DNA of 47,126 nt from CAYVMN01 sp043808585 (lineage in GTDB: Bacteria > Desulfobacterota > DSM-4660 > Desulfatiglandales > Desulfatiglandaceae), in NCBI GenBank assembly GCA_043808585.1, contig JAZDES010000063.1, positions 1 through 47,126 of the forward strand, in the 5' to 3' direction. The position numbers were made by a program, and so were the translations under genes. The notes under the pieces are model-generated. The model did not search any database, had not been told where the DNA came from, and saw only the letters and a program-made list of their open reading frames with translations. This document shows, in pieces, positions 9,067 through 17,700 of this stretch (the first letter of the stretch is position 1; each line of letters begins with the position of its first letter).

Positions 9067-9091
9067 GGCCAAATATTGCAGTATATTGGCC
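9067..9091. promoter_or_regulatory. Palindrome in the folC / 9253 divergent region
   Basis: GGCCAAATAT and ATATTGGCC form an inverted repeat with one bulged base and a short spacer. It lies in the 240 bp divergent region between folC and the cyclophilin-fold gene. On the minus strand a TTGACA (9110-9115) and a TATACT (9083-9088) flank it, but with a 21 bp spacer, which is too long for an ordinary sigma70 promoter. This is a candidate operator only. Confidence 0.3.
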
Positions 9092-9252
9092 AAAGTGAGA
9101 AACCTTTGTCAATTTAAAAGATGCAAGGGGTTTTCCATAGCCAACAACCAACTGCTCCATGAAGGGCAACCAGATACCATGATAAAAGGGTTGAGCTTTT
9201 TGTATAAGGTTCTTATTATTTATCAGATCAGTATGGGAAAGGAGTTTATTCC

Positions 9253-9621
9253 ATGAAAATTAGGATTCTGATTGGTCATTTGAGCATTGAGGCGGAATTG
9301 AATGAAACAGTTACTGCCAGTAAGGTGGCAGAAGTCCTTCCATTGGAGACCTCCTTCAATACCTGGGGCGATGAGATATATTTTACCATCCCTGTCAAGG
9401 CAGAACTGGACGACAGTGCCCGGGAAGAGGTTGAAGTAGGAGACCTGGGATACTGGCCCACCGGTCAAGCCTTTTGCATCTTTTTCGGACCCACACCTAT
9501 GAGCAGCGGGGGAAGGATCGTGCCTGCAAGCGCCGTTAACCTGATCGGGAGGGTAAAGGGTAATGCCAAGAGGTTGAAAGAGGTGATGGAAGAGGATAAG
9601 GTAGTGGTGGAGGCGGCTTGA
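9253..9621 (+). CDS. Cyclophilin-like fold protein, TM1367 family
   Basis: A 122-residue protein closely resembling the Thermotoga TM1367 family, which has a cyclophilin-like barrel but whose biochemical role is not established. The signature features are present: NTWGDEIYFTIPV, the GDLGYWPTGQAFCIFFGPTPMS core and PASAVNLIGRV. The family lacks the classical cyclophilin proline-isomerase active site, so I do not claim isomerase activity. The start ATG is preceded by AAAGGAG at 9 bases. It is a single gene between divergent folC and the feo operon, followed by a hairpin terminator at 9682-9733. Confidence 0.85.
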   Translation: MKIRILIGHLSIEAELNETVTASKVAEVLPLETSFNTWGDEIYFTIPVKAELDDSAREEVEVGDLGYWPTGQAFCIFFGPTPMSSGGRIVPASAVNLIGRVKGNAKRLKEVMEEDKVVVEAA

Positions 9622-9681
9622 CAAAACGCAGGTCTTATACTAGGGATCTCGATAAGTTCGCTGAGGAAGCCTAGGCTATGA

Positions 9682-9733
9682 GGCCACGGGGACACCCATT
9701 CTCTGGAGAGGGTGTTCCTCTCGTGGTCTTTTT
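9682..9733 (+). terminator. Rho-independent terminator after the cyclophilin-fold gene
   Basis: A long stem pairs GGCCACG...GGGGACACCC (9682-9697) with GGGTGTTCC...CGTGGTC (9710-9728), followed by a TTTTTG tract. It separates the gene ending at 9621 from feoA starting at 9834. The rest of this 212 bp gap is AT-rich just upstream of feoA, but I saw no convincing Fur box. Confidence 0.75.
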
Positions 9734-9833
9734 GTTTAACCTCTTCAAGATGTAGAGGTAGCAGGCCTGAGGGGCAAGCCCGGCCTATTATTTTCTTTTA
9801 TATATTGGAAGGGGCAGAGGGGAAGTATTCGGT

Positions 9834-10085
9834 ATGAAAAAGGTTATCAAGATGAGGGAGATGTCGGATAATCAGAAGGGCATAATCAGAAAGATATCGG
9901 CCACCGGCGACATGGGAAGAAGAATAAGAGAAATGGGTCTTGTACCCGATACCCCTATCCAGATACAGGGCCGGGCCCCCCTAAGAGATCCTGTGGCCAT
10001 AAAGGTCAAAGATTTTACACTGACACTGCGAAATAACGAGGCAAGCTGCATTTTGGTGGAGGTAGAGGCACCGGAGCCCAAGTAG
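9834..10085 (+). CDS. feoA: Ferrous iron transport protein FeoA
   Basis: Small SH3-like cytoplasmic protein (83 residues) that supports FeoB-dependent Fe(II) uptake. The family pattern is clear: GIIRKISATGDMGRRIREMGLVPDTPIQIQ (split here only for reading: residues 16-45), then the DPVAIKVKDFTLTLRNNEA strand region. It ends 5 bp before the feoB start, so the two form an operon. The start region is AT-rich (ATATTGGAAGGGGCAG), with AGGGGAAG as a likely ribosome site. Confidence 0.94.
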   Translation: MKKVIKMREMSDNQKGIIRKISATGDMGRRIREMGLVPDTPIQIQGRAPLRDPVAIKVKDFTLTLRNNEASCILVEVEAPEPK

Positions 10086-10090
10086 AGAGG

Positions 10091-12475
10091 ATGAAGGAGA
10101 AGATCACCATAGCCCTCGCAGGCAATCCCAACTCAGGGAAATCAACGGTCTTTAATGCCATTACCGGTGCGAGACAGCATATTGCCAATTACCCCGGAGT
10201 GACCGTGGAGAAGAAGTTTGGCAGTGTCATCCACAAGGGCGCTGAAATAAAGGTGGTTGATCTTCCCGGGACCTATTCTCTTACCGCCTATTCCCTTGAA
10301 GAGATAGTGGCCAGAGACTTTTTGGTCAACGAGAAACCGGATCTGGTTGTAGATATAGTGGATGCCTCCAATCTGGATAGAAACCTTTATTTGGCGGTGC
10401 AGCTCAAGGAGTTTGGTGTCCCCATGGTCATTGCCTTAAACATGATGGATGTGGCGGAATCTCGGGGGATCAATGTAGATCACCAGCTATTATCCACCCT
10501 GTTTCAGGCCCCTGTGGTCCCAATGGTGGCCAGATCAAAGCAAGGGATCCGAGAATGCCTTGACAAGGTACTCGAGGCTGCAAGGCTTGACCGGGAATGG
10601 CGGCCGGCGGTGATTTCCTATGGCAATGACATTGACCGAAGCCTGGAGGAGATAGATGCAATAATCAGGAAATCGCAGGTCCTTAACACCAAGTATCCAT
10701 CGAGATGGTGTGCACTCAAGTGTCTGGAAGGGGACAGGCAGATCCTGGATCTCCTGAAGAAGGAATCCGATCTTGGCCGAACGATAGAGGACCTCTGTCG
10801 GGCTGCCTCAAAGCACACTTTGGATACCCTGGACGAAGATCCGCAGAGCATAATAGCCGGCCATCGTTATGGCTACATCGCCGGCATCACCAGGAAGGCC
10901 CTCAAGAGGAAGGTGGAATTGCGCCTGAACCTCTCAGACAAGATCGATAAGGTTCTGACAAACCGGATTGTCGGTCCTCTCCTCATGATAGCCATACTCT
11001 ATGGGATCTATGCCTTCACTTTCTCCGCGAGTGAGGTCCCGATTCATATGCTTGAGGCCTTCTTCCGATCCCTTAAGGACATTGTCTCAGCCATCATTCC
11101 TGCCGGGAATCTACGGTCATTGATCGTCTCCGGCATCATCGACGGGGTGGGAGGCGTCTTGGGGTTCATCCCGCTCATAATGTTCATGTTCTTTGCTGTA
11201 GCCATTCTGGAGGACTCCGGCTATATGGCAAGGGTTGCCTATATGCTTGACAGGGTGCTCAGCTGGTTCGGTCTCCATGGGAATTCGGTCATCGCCCTCA
11301 TAGTCAGTGGCGGGATCTCCGGTGGGTGCGCTGTACCTGGAATAATGGCCACCAGGACCCTGAGAGACCCAAGGGAGAGGATCGCCACCCTCCTGGTGGT
11401 GCCATTTATGAACTGTGGGGCAAAATTGCCCGTATACGCCATGCTAATCGGGGCCTTTTTCTTTAAGGACAAGGCGCGGATTATGTTCATCCTCACCTTA
11501 TTTTCATGGGGTTTTGCCCTCGTTGCCGCCAAGATTCTCAGGTCCACCGTCTTAAGGGGGCCCAAGACCCCTTTCGTAATGGAGCTCCCCCCATACAGGA
11601 TGCCTACCCTCAAGGGCCTATTGATACATACCTGGGAAAGGACGTGGTATTACGTCAGAAAAGCGGGTACGGTGATCTTGGGTTTTTCCATTGTCCTCTG
11701 GGCCATGATGAACTTTCCAGGGCCTTCACAGGAAGAGGACAGATCCTTCGAAGATGCAAGAGTAACGGTCAAGAAATCCCTGCTGGCCTCCCCCGAAATA
11801 AGGGACTGGATCCCTGATGGCAAGACCCTGACAGAAATGAACGGACTATATGATTACTACACGCGGGCAGTTAAGAAAGGGGAGGCCCAAGTTCGAAAGA
11901 GGCTGGAAGGGAGTCCTTTTCTTCCATTAATAGAGACCGCCTATCTCCTAAAGGAGGGGAAGGCCCCTCAAAGAGAAATGGAGAGTGGCGATTTGCAGGC
12001 TGCCTCGCGATACCTCTTCTTCAGAAAGGAAATGGTCGAGTTAGACGACCGCCAACGTCAGGCTGCCTTGAAGCGAACAATTGCCGGACGGCTTGGGCAC
12101 GGGTTGGAGACCATCACAGCGCCACTGGGCTTTGACTACAGGATCAACATAGCGCTCCTCGGAGGCTTTGCCGCCAAAGAGGTGGTAGTTTCGACTTTGG
12201 GGACCGCCTATTCCATTGGCGAGGTGGACACTGAGGAAAGCAGTTCGCTCTCCCAGAGGCTCAGGAGAGACCCCGGCTGGGACCCATTAAAGGCCTTTAC
12301 CCTCATCATCTTTACCATGCTATACGTTCCTTGTATCGTAAGCGTAATCAGTATCCGGAGGGAAAGCTCTTGGATGTGGGCAGGGTTTTCCATAGGATTT
12401 AATCTCATAGCGGCATTCCTTGTAGCATTTATTATAAGATATGCCGGAATTACACTCGGCCTGGGGACTTCCTGA
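10091..12475 (+). CDS. feoB: Ferrous iron transporter FeoB
   Basis: Inner-membrane GTPase-coupled Fe(II) transporter. G1 is GNPNSGKST at residues 11-19, G3 is DLPGTYSL and G4 is NMMD, then a helical GDI-like domain, then a membrane part with two Gate motifs: SGGCAVPGIMATRTLR and FMNCGAKLPVYAM. At 794 residues it is slightly longer than the E. coli protein (773). About 120 charged residues are inserted between the membrane helix ending near WAMMNFPGP and the later GRLGHGLETITAPLGFDY segment; this makes the C-terminal half unusual. A weak hairpin without a T tract follows at 12478-12506. Confidence 0.96.
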   Translation: MKEKITIALAGNPNSGKSTVFNAITGARQHIANYPGVTVEKKFGSVIHKGAEIKVVDLPGTYSLTAYSLEEIVARDFLVNEKPDLVVDIVDASNLDRNLYLAVQLKEFGVPMVIALNMMDVAESRGINVDHQLLSTLFQAPVVPMVARSKQGIRECLDKVLEAARLDREWRPAVISYGNDIDRSLEEIDAIIRKSQVLNTKYPSRWCALKCLEGDRQILDLLKKESDLGRTIEDLCRAASKHTLDTLDEDPQSIIAGHRYGYIAGITRKALKRKVELRLNLSDKIDKVLTNRIVGPLLMIAILYGIYAFTFSASEVPIHMLEAFFRSLKDIVSAIIPAGNLRSLIVSGIIDGVGGVLGFIPLIMFMFFAVAILEDSGYMARVAYMLDRVLSWFGLHGNSVIALIVSGGISGGCAVPGIMATRTLRDPRERIATLLVVPFMNCGAKLPVYAMLIGAFFFKDKARIMFILTLFSWGFALVAAKILRSTVLRGPKTPFVMELPPYRMPTLKGLLIHTWERTWYYVRKAGTVILGFSIVLWAMMNFPGPSQEEDRSFEDARVTVKKSLLASPEIRDWIPDGKTLTEMNGLYDYYTRAVKKGEAQVRKRLEGSPFLPLIETAYLLKEGKAPQREMESGDLQAASRYLFFRKEMVELDDRQRQAALKRTIAGRLGHGLETITAPLGFDYRINIALLGGFAAKEVVVSTLGTAYSIGEVDTEESSSLSQRLRRDPGWDPLKAFTLIIFTMLYVPCIVSVISIRRESSWMWAGFSIGFNLIAAFLVAFIIRYAGITLGLGTS

Positions 12476-12572
12476 TCCGTCTTTGGGTTTCCATTGCCCA
12501 AGATCCATCGGGTAAGAGACTGATTGCCAGATTTGACCACTAACCAGGTTTTTAGAATGGAGCACAGAGATC

Positions 12573-13040
12573 ATGCAAAAGATTCCCTTCACAAGGCAAG
12601 GACTCGAGAAGCTAAGGCAGGAGTTAAGCCACCTGGAGGAGGTGGTAAGGCCCAAAAACATTCGGGCCATAGCGGAGGCCCGAGGCCACGGCGATCTTAG
12701 CGAGAATGCAGAATATCATGCTGCGAAGGACAGGCAGGCCTTCATTGAAGGAAGGATCAATGAGCTAAAATCGGTCATAGGCAAATCAGAGATAATCGAG
12801 GTGGAAGAAGTTCCACCGGATCGGGTCGTCTTTGGCCGCACAGTCCTCTTGTACAGCCCTGAGACAGATGAAGAGATCGCCTATCAGCTCCTCGGGCCTT
12901 ATGAGTCAGACCCTGAAAATCACAAAATATCCGTGACCTCTCCTCTGGGCCAGGCATTGATAGGCAGGGAGATTGGCGACGAGGTAAGGGCCAAGACCCC
13001 AGGGGGGATAGTGGAATACGAGATTATTGAGATACGTTAG
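12573..13040 (+). CDS. greA: Transcription elongation factor GreA
   Basis: Rescues backtracked RNA polymerase by stimulating transcript cleavage. The 155-residue protein has the N-terminal coiled coil with the conserved ARGHGDLSENAEYHAAKD tip (acidic residues D54 and E57 by family analogy) and the C-terminal FKBP-like globular domain ending SPLGQALIGREIGDEVRAKTPGG. Length is normal. GGAG lies 11 bases before the start. It stands alone between feoB and the FKBP gene, with about 100 bp upstream and 293 bp downstream non-coding. Confidence 0.97.
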   Translation: MQKIPFTRQGLEKLRQELSHLEEVVRPKNIRAIAEARGHGDLSENAEYHAAKDRQAFIEGRINELKSVIGKSEIIEVEEVPPDRVVFGRTVLLYSPETDEEIAYQLLGPYESDPENHKISVTSPLGQALIGREIGDEVRAKTPGGIVEYEIIEIR

Positions 13041-13096
13041 GCGCCGCCTTTATGAAAGAAATCTTGGTCCCTGATCCCCGGGTCAATTTGAAACTT

Positions 13097-13243
13097 GAAA
13101 CTCGAAATTTCATAAGACCTTAGCCCTATGAAACCATGGCAATGGAGGTTTCTTTTTTTCGAGTGCAAAACTCGCCCATAAGAGGGCGTAAAGCAATCAC
13201 TCGCCATAGCTGAAAATAAGGAACTGTGCCAATTTCGAGTTTC
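13097..13243. repeat. Inverted repeat pair between greA and the FKBP gene
   Basis: A perfect 13 bp inverted repeat, GAAACTCGAAATT (13097-13109) and AATTTCGAGTTTC (13231-13243), brackets 121 bp of non-coding DNA. Inside it is a small hairpin CGCCC-ATAAG-AGGGCG. The arrangement resembles a degenerate MITE or the ends of a structured RNA; there is no gene in this 293 bp gap and nothing else I can name. Confidence 0.45.
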
Positions 13244-13333
13244 TTTCAGTAACTCCCAGGGCTCTTAACATCGGAAAAGAAGGAACAGGATCGGAAGAAC
13301 TATATCTTAGAGGAGTGTCTGCAGGGATTTGAG

Positions 13334-13822
13334 ATGGAGAAGGTGAGGCCGAATTGCTCCGTTACCATAAGATACGTAATGAATACCCAACTGCCACAAG
13401 GCGTTCTCAAAAAAGGGCGCGAAGAGGTGATAGAATTTATCTTCGGCATCGAGCGCCAACCTCTTACCCTCGAAAGGGCAGTGGAAGGCGCATGTGTGGG
13501 TGATAGGTTTTCGATAGAGGTGCCTAGTGCCGAGATCTATGGTGAAAAGGACCCATCTCTGATCATAGAGATCCCGAGGAAAGGCCTCATTAGCCAGAGA
13601 CTCAAGCAAGGCCAGTTCTATCGCCAGATGAAAATGGGAAGCCTGGTCTCATTCAGGGTCCTGGAAATCAAAGCCGATAGCGTGCTGGCGGATTTCAACA
13701 GGCCGATGGCCGGGATCTCTGTCCTGCTGGACGGCGAGATCATGGCGGTCAGGGAGGCCAGCAAGGAGGAGATAATGGCCGCCCGAGAAACCCAGGCCAG
13801 GAAGAGGATTGGGTGTGGTTAA
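13334..13822 (+). CDS. FKBP-type peptidyl-prolyl isomerase, SlyD-like
   Basis: Predicted cytoplasmic proline isomerase/chaperone of 162 residues. The FKBP strand pattern VTIRYVMNTQLPQGVL is followed by a reduced insert-in-flap region and then the SlyD-type motif VLADFNRPMAGISVLLDGEIMAVREAS, where the usual sequence is DFNHPLAG. The catalytic-face histidine of that motif is replaced by arginine (NRPMAG). The metal-binding histidine/cysteine tail of E. coli SlyD is reduced to a terminal GCG. It is 6 bp upstream of an alpha/beta hydrolase gene and probably co-transcribed with it. Confidence 0.85.
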   Translation: MEKVRPNCSVTIRYVMNTQLPQGVLKKGREEVIEFIFGIERQPLTLERAVEGACVGDRFSIEVPSAEIYGEKDPSLIIEIPRKGLISQRLKQGQFYRQMKMGSLVSFRVLEIKADSVLADFNRPMAGISVLLDGEIMAVREASKEEIMAARETQARKRIGCG

Positions 13823-13828
13823 ACAGTC

Positions 13829-14302
13829 ATGGCTGTCAGAATATTCATTCACGGTCTAGAAAGCAGCAATCAGGGTACTAAGGCAATCTTTTTCCGAAAG
13901 AATTACCCGGACATGATTATCCCCAACTTCAAAGGGGATCTCCATGAACGGATGGAAAGGCTCAACGAAATACTTTCCGGGAAATCAGGAATAAGGCTTG
14001 TTGGTTCCAGCTTTGGCGGGTTGATGGCCTGCCTTTTTGCCTTGCAGAACGAGGGCAGTGTAGAAAGAATGATCCTCCTTGCCCCTGCAATCAACCTCAA
14101 GGAATTTGTCCATGACGAGGTGAGGAAGATCTCCATACCGGTGTGGGTTTATCATGGAACCCGAGATTTGGTGATTCCACTGAGAGAAGTGGAAGGTGTT
14201 GCCAGAAAGACCTTCAGGAATCTATCGTTCCATGTGGTAGAAGATGACCACTATCTTCACAAGACCTTTGAGAAGATTGACTGGGAAAGGCTCCTTTCAT
14301 AA
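13829..14302 (+). CDS. Small alpha/beta hydrolase (YqiA-like)
   Basis: A 157-residue minimal alpha/beta hydrolase. The oxyanion/HG segment IFIHGLESSNQGTKA is at the N-terminus, the nucleophile elbow is GSSFGG with serine in the GxSxG pattern, an aspartate is in HGTRDLVIP and the histidine in EDDHYLHK, so the catalytic triad appears complete. The size and the SFGG elbow recall YqiA/YcfP-type esterases; the substrate is unknown. It follows the SlyD-like gene by 6 bp. Confidence 0.8.
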   Translation: MAVRIFIHGLESSNQGTKAIFFRKNYPDMIIPNFKGDLHERMERLNEILSGKSGIRLVGSSFGGLMACLFALQNEGSVERMILLAPAINLKEFVHDEVRKISIPVWVYHGTRDLVIPLREVEGVARKTFRNLSFHVVEDDHYLHKTFEKIDWERLLS

Positions 14303-14413
14303 GAAGGACAGCCGGTTATGACTCTCGTTTCTTTTCGTTTCCACTTTATCATCAAGCCCTTACCGCCTTGAGATCGACCCCCCAAGAAGCCTCCCCAGCC
14401 TAACTCTTTTTTT

Positions 14414-14442
14414 TTGACAGCCCCTTTGGCGTGTGGTAAACG
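14414..14442 (+). promoter_or_regulatory. Candidate sigma70 promoter for nfnAB
   Basis: A consensus TTGACA (14414-14419) is followed after 17 bp by TAAACG (14437-14442), 41 bp upstream of the nfnA start codon. The -35 box is perfect but the -10 box is weak, so this is a candidate. Confidence 0.45.
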
Positions 14443-14482
14443 GTCTTCAAAAAAGTCCGACGTAGCCTTTTGGAGGTAAATC

Positions 14483-15319
14483 ATGTTTGAGATCTTGAAA
14501 CGTCAGGAAATGGCCGATGGCACTGTGGTCCTAAACGAGATCAGCGCCCCTATGATAGCCAGGAAGGCCAAGCCAGGGCAATTTGTCATATTAAAGGCCA
14601 ACGAAACCGGTGAGCGCATCCCGCTCACAATGGCCGATACCGACCTCAAGAAGGGCACAATTACGGTTATTTATCAGGTTGTGGGAAAATCCACGGCCCT
14701 TTTCAAGTCCCTCAAGGTAGGAGAGCGTTTCCAGGACATGATAGGCCCCTTGGGTAAACCCACGAAGCTGGAGAAGGTAGGGAATGTGGTCTGCGTTGGC
14801 GGTGGCACAGGCGTCGCGGTCCTTCATCCCATTACCAGGGGGCTAAAGGAGCTTGGAAACAATGTGAGGGCGATTATCGGTGCCAGGACAAAGGACCTTC
14901 TCATCCTGGAAGACAAGATGAGGGCCGCCTCCCATGAGCTCCATGTGTGCACGGACGATGGCTCCTATGGGCATCACGGGTTTGTAACCGATGTGCTCAA
15001 GGAGATCCTCGAAAAGGAAGATATAAAACTGGTGGTAGGGATCGGCCCGGTTCCCATGATGAAATTCGTGTGCAAGATCACGGAAGAGTACAAGGTCAAG
15101 ACGCTCGTAAGCCTGAATGCCATAATGGTGGACGGGACAGGCATGTGCGGCTGCTGTCGAGTAAGCGTGGGGGGGGAGACCAGGTTTGCCTGTGTGGATG
15201 GCCCGGAATTTGACGGGAGCAAGGTCGACTTTGATGAATTGATGCAGCGGCTTCACGCCTACGTCGCGGAAGAGGCCGTTGCCTATGACAAGCATAAGTG
15301 TGAATGCAAGGCTGCTTAG
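14483..15319 (+). CDS. nfnA: Ferredoxin-NADP reductase/transhydrogenase small subunit NfnA (SudB)
   Basis: Small subunit of the NADH-dependent ferredoxin:NADP oxidoreductase. In characterised anaerobes it holds FAD, an NAD site and a [2Fe-2S] cluster, and joins NfnB in flavin-based electron bifurcation. The FAD region is GERIPLTMAD, the nucleotide-binding region VCVGGGTGVAVLHPITRGLKE, and the cluster region has D217 and cysteines 222, 224, 225 and 237 (VDGTGMCGCC...FACVDGPEF), matching the Asp/Cys ligation known for NfnA. It has an excellent GGAGGT site. The paralogous family in sulfur metabolism is called SudB; sequence alone does not separate the roles. A run of eight G (15169-15176) is in frame. 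Confidence 0.92.
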   Translation: MFEILKRQEMADGTVVLNEISAPMIARKAKPGQFVILKANETGERIPLTMADTDLKKGTITVIYQVVGKSTALFKSLKVGERFQDMIGPLGKPTKLEKVGNVVCVGGGTGVAVLHPITRGLKELGNNVRAIIGARTKDLLILEDKMRAASHELHVCTDDGSYGHHGFVTDVLKEILEKEDIKLVVGIGPVPMMKFVCKITEEYKVKTLVSLNAIMVDGTGMCGCCRVSVGGETRFACVDGPEFDGSKVDFDELMQRLHAYVAEEAVAYDKHKCECKAA

Positions 15320-15398
15320 GGGTCATACGTATCATAAGGGGCCCGTACACTCCCGGCAACTCCTGGACTTTTGGAAGTGCAGATTCACATGAGGTGTT

Positions 15399-16823
15399 AT
15401 GGAGGAGAGGATGGCAGAAAAGGCAGACAAGAAAGAGAAGATATCCCGGCAATCGATGCTTGAGCAGGATCCGCAGGTAAGAAAACGGAATTTCGAAGAG
15501 GTCCCTTTGGGATACCCTGAGGAACTGGCAATAAAGGAGGCGGAAAGATGCCTTCAGTGCAAAAAGCCATCATGCATGGAGGGATGTCCTGTAGCCATAG
15601 ATATCCCCGCCTTTATCAATCACGTAAGGGAAGGGCGATTCACCAAAGCGGTCCGTAAGATATGGGAGAGGAATGCCCTGCCGGCTGTCTGCGGAAGGGT
15701 ATGTCCGCAGGAAATCCAGTGTGAAGGGAGATGTGTGGTGGGCAAGAAAGGAGATCCAGTTGCTATCGGTAATCTGGAGCGCTTTGTGGCCGACTGGGAA
15801 CGTGAGCATGGCAAAGGTGATCTTCCCCCGAAGAGCAAGCCCACCGGGAAAAGGATAGCTGCGGTAGGTTCGGGGCCTTCCGGGCTGACTGTGGCTGGCG
15901 ACCTTATCCTTAAAGGGTATGAGGTGACCGTTTTCGAGGCCTTTCATAAACCGGGCGGTGTCCTTGTCTACGGTATCCCGGAATTCAGGCTTCCAAAGGA
16001 GATCGTATACTCTGAGGTGAATTTCCTTGAAAGGCTTGGGGTGAGGGTCGTTTGTAATGTCGTTGTGGGAAGGACCGTGACCGTAGACGAACTTTTTGAG
16101 GAGGGTTATAACGCCGTTTATGTAGGCGTTGGCGCTGGGCTTCCCCGGTTTCTTAACGTGCCAGGTGAAAACCTCATCGGCATCTACTCCGCCAATGAGT
16201 ACCTGACCAGGGCCAATCTCATGAAGGCGTACCTTTTCCCTGAATATGATACCCCCATTGCAAAGGGGAAGAATGTGGCAGTTTTTGGTGCAGGAAATGT
16301 GGCCATGGATGCCGCACGGACGGCCAGGCGGCTGGGTGCAGACAAGGTCCGCATCATTTACCGCCGATCCCGCGATGAGATGCCTGCTCGGGCAGCTGAG
16401 ATCCATCACGCCGAAGAGGAGGGAATCGAGTTTCATCTCCTCACAGCCCCCACCCGTTTTCTGGGCGACGAAAATGGTCGGGTGACAGGCATGGAGTGCC
16501 TGGAGATGAAACTGGGTGAGCCGGATGAATCGGGAAGACGACGTCCTATCCCGGTAGAAGCGTCTAAATTCCAGATGGAGTGTGACCTGGCAGTTATTGC
16601 AGTAGGGGCAGGGGCAAATCCCCTATTGACCCAGTCCACTGAAGGCCTTAACCTCAACAGGTGGGGCTACATTATTGCAGAGCCGGCAACGGGTAAGACC
16701 AGCAAGAAAGCCGTCTGGGCGGGTGGAGATATCGTAACGGGGCAGGCCACGGTTATTCTGGCCATGGGGGCAGGCAGGGTGGCGTCGGATTCCATACACC
16801 AATACCTCTCCTGGGGATGGTAA
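15399..16823 (+). CDS. nfnB: Ferredoxin-NADP reductase/transhydrogenase large subunit NfnB (SudA, GltD-like)
   Basis: Large subunit partner of NfnA. Eight N-terminal cysteines (51, 54, 59, 63 and 98, 102, 108, 112) fit two [4Fe-4S] clusters. The first dinucleotide fold AVGSGPSGLTVAGDL binds FAD and the second AVFGAGNVAMDAARTARRLG binds NADP, ending in GGDIVTGQATVILAMGAGR. These glutamate synthase beta-chain homologues are often misnamed GltA/GltD; the adjacent NfnA identifies the complex. Two starts are possible: ATG 15399 with GAGGTG upstream, or ATG 15411 with GGAGG five bases upstream. The order nfnA-nfnB with a 79 bp gap indicates an operon. Confidence 0.93.
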   Translation: MEERMAEKADKKEKISRQSMLEQDPQVRKRNFEEVPLGYPEELAIKEAERCLQCKKPSCMEGCPVAIDIPAFINHVREGRFTKAVRKIWERNALPAVCGRVCPQEIQCEGRCVVGKKGDPVAIGNLERFVADWEREHGKGDLPPKSKPTGKRIAAVGSGPSGLTVAGDLILKGYEVTVFEAFHKPGGVLVYGIPEFRLPKEIVYSEVNFLERLGVRVVCNVVVGRTVTVDELFEEGYNAVYVGVGAGLPRFLNVPGENLIGIYSANEYLTRANLMKAYLFPEYDTPIAKGKNVAVFGAGNVAMDAARTARRLGADKVRIIYRRSRDEMPARAAEIHHAEEEGIEFHLLTAPTRFLGDENGRVTGMECLEMKLGEPDESGRRRPIPVEASKFQMECDLAVIAVGAGANPLLTQSTEGLNLNRWGYIIAEPATGKTSKKAVWAGGDIVTGQATVILAMGAGRVASDSIHQYLSWGW

Positions 16824-16859
16824 ACACTCGGGCCACGAAGGCAGGAAACCGCATGACTC

Positions 16860-17312
16860 TTATGGGGGAGCGATTATCTCGGGCATTTTTTGAAGCTCCC
16901 TCATTATACACCTATCCATAACAACCTGTACCCCCGCCTTCCTCGCCTTTGCAGCAGATTTGTTGTGCACCACTCCTAATTGCATCCAGATTACGCGTAC
17001 ACCTAACTCGATGGCCTCGTCAACTACGGGAGGAACTCTGCTCGGGTTAAGGAATAGGTTGGCCATGTCTACGCCAAAGGGTATATCCTTGAGCGACTTG
17101 AAGCAGGGTTTTCCCAATATCTCTCTCTGTCCGGGATTGACAGGCACCACTTCATAACCCCGCCCAACGAGATATTTTGCGACCCTGTTGCTGTCCCTTG
17201 ATTCCTTTGGCGAGAGGCCCACGATAGCAATCTTCCTGCATTTTTGGAGGATATCTACTATTTCCTCCATAGCGGGGTTGTAGTCTGGAAGTCCGCCTCC
17301 CGTGCCTTGCAT
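16860..17312 (-). CDS. CoA-binding domain protein (YccU family)
   Basis: A 150-residue single Rossmann domain of the CoA_binding_2 type. The nucleotide loop IAIVGLSPKESRDSNRVAKYL, the VVPVNPGQREILGKPCFKSL strand-turn and the C-terminal VVMDRCIMRE motif are typical of YccU. Members bind CoA but the physiological role is not settled. The frame begins at 17312; the internal ATG at 17270 (MEEIVDILQKC) matches the family start better but has no clear ribosome site. It lies on the minus strand downstream of tatA and may be in the purM-tatA transcription unit. Confidence 0.85.
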   Translation of the reverse strand: MQGTGGGLPDYNPAMEEIVDILQKCRKIAIVGLSPKESRDSNRVAKYLVGRGYEVVPVNPGQREILGKPCFKSLKDIPFGVDMANLFLNPSRVPPVVDEAIELGVRVIWMQLGVVHNKSAAKARKAGVQVVMDRCIMRELQKMPEIIAPP

Positions 17313-17350
17313 GCCTTACTTGGTGTCCTCCGTGGGAGATATATGGGGGC

Positions 17351-17665
17351 TCATTTGAGGAGTTCTTTTACCTTGTCGGCCTTCCTCTTGACATCCATTA
17401 CCTTCTTCACGCCCGGCACTTGCTCCAAGACCTTATCAACTACCTTGGCCTCCAGGGTTGGCGTCTTATCCCTTGAGTTTTTGGCCGAGTCCTCCCCCTG
17501 CTCTTTGTCAGCCGTCTCTGTCGAGGTCAGCTCCTTCTTGACATTCCTGAATTCCCTGATAGCACCCCCCACACCTTTGCCGATTTCAGGTAACCGCTTG
17601 GCGCCAAATATGAGGAGGACGATGACGGCAATGATAATGAGTTCGGTGGGACCTAGTCCAAACAT
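17351..17665 (-). CDS. tatA: Twin-arginine translocase subunit TatA/TatB
   Basis: Single-pass protein of the Tat system that exports folded proteins. The N-terminus MFGLGPTELIIIAVIVLLIF is the transmembrane helix, followed by the FGAKRLPEIGKGVGGAIREF hinge and amphipathic helix, then a charged tail. FGLGPTELI has the FG pair typical of TatA; TatB normally has a conserved GxxE at the same place, so TatA is the better call. I start at ATG 17665 with GGAG upstream (104 residues) rather than at the in-frame TTG at 17677, which overlaps that ribosome site. No TatC is in the window. Confidence 0.9.
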   Translation of the reverse strand: MFGLGPTELIIIAVIVLLIFGAKRLPEIGKGVGGAIREFRNVKKELTSTETADKEQGEDSAKNSRDKTPTLEAKVVDKVLEQVPGVKKVMDVKRKADKVKELLK

Positions 17666-17700
17666 GGCTAACTCCAATAGATATTATATGTTTGATGGAA

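Noticed and set aside
15570..16436. Long minus-strand frame of 288 codons opposite nfnB
   Set aside because: Antisense shadow of a gene with clear motifs on the other strand.
15399..16823. Glutamate synthase small chain (GltD) as the identity of nfnB
   Set aside because: No GltB partner is near; the adjacent NfnA subunit defines the complex.
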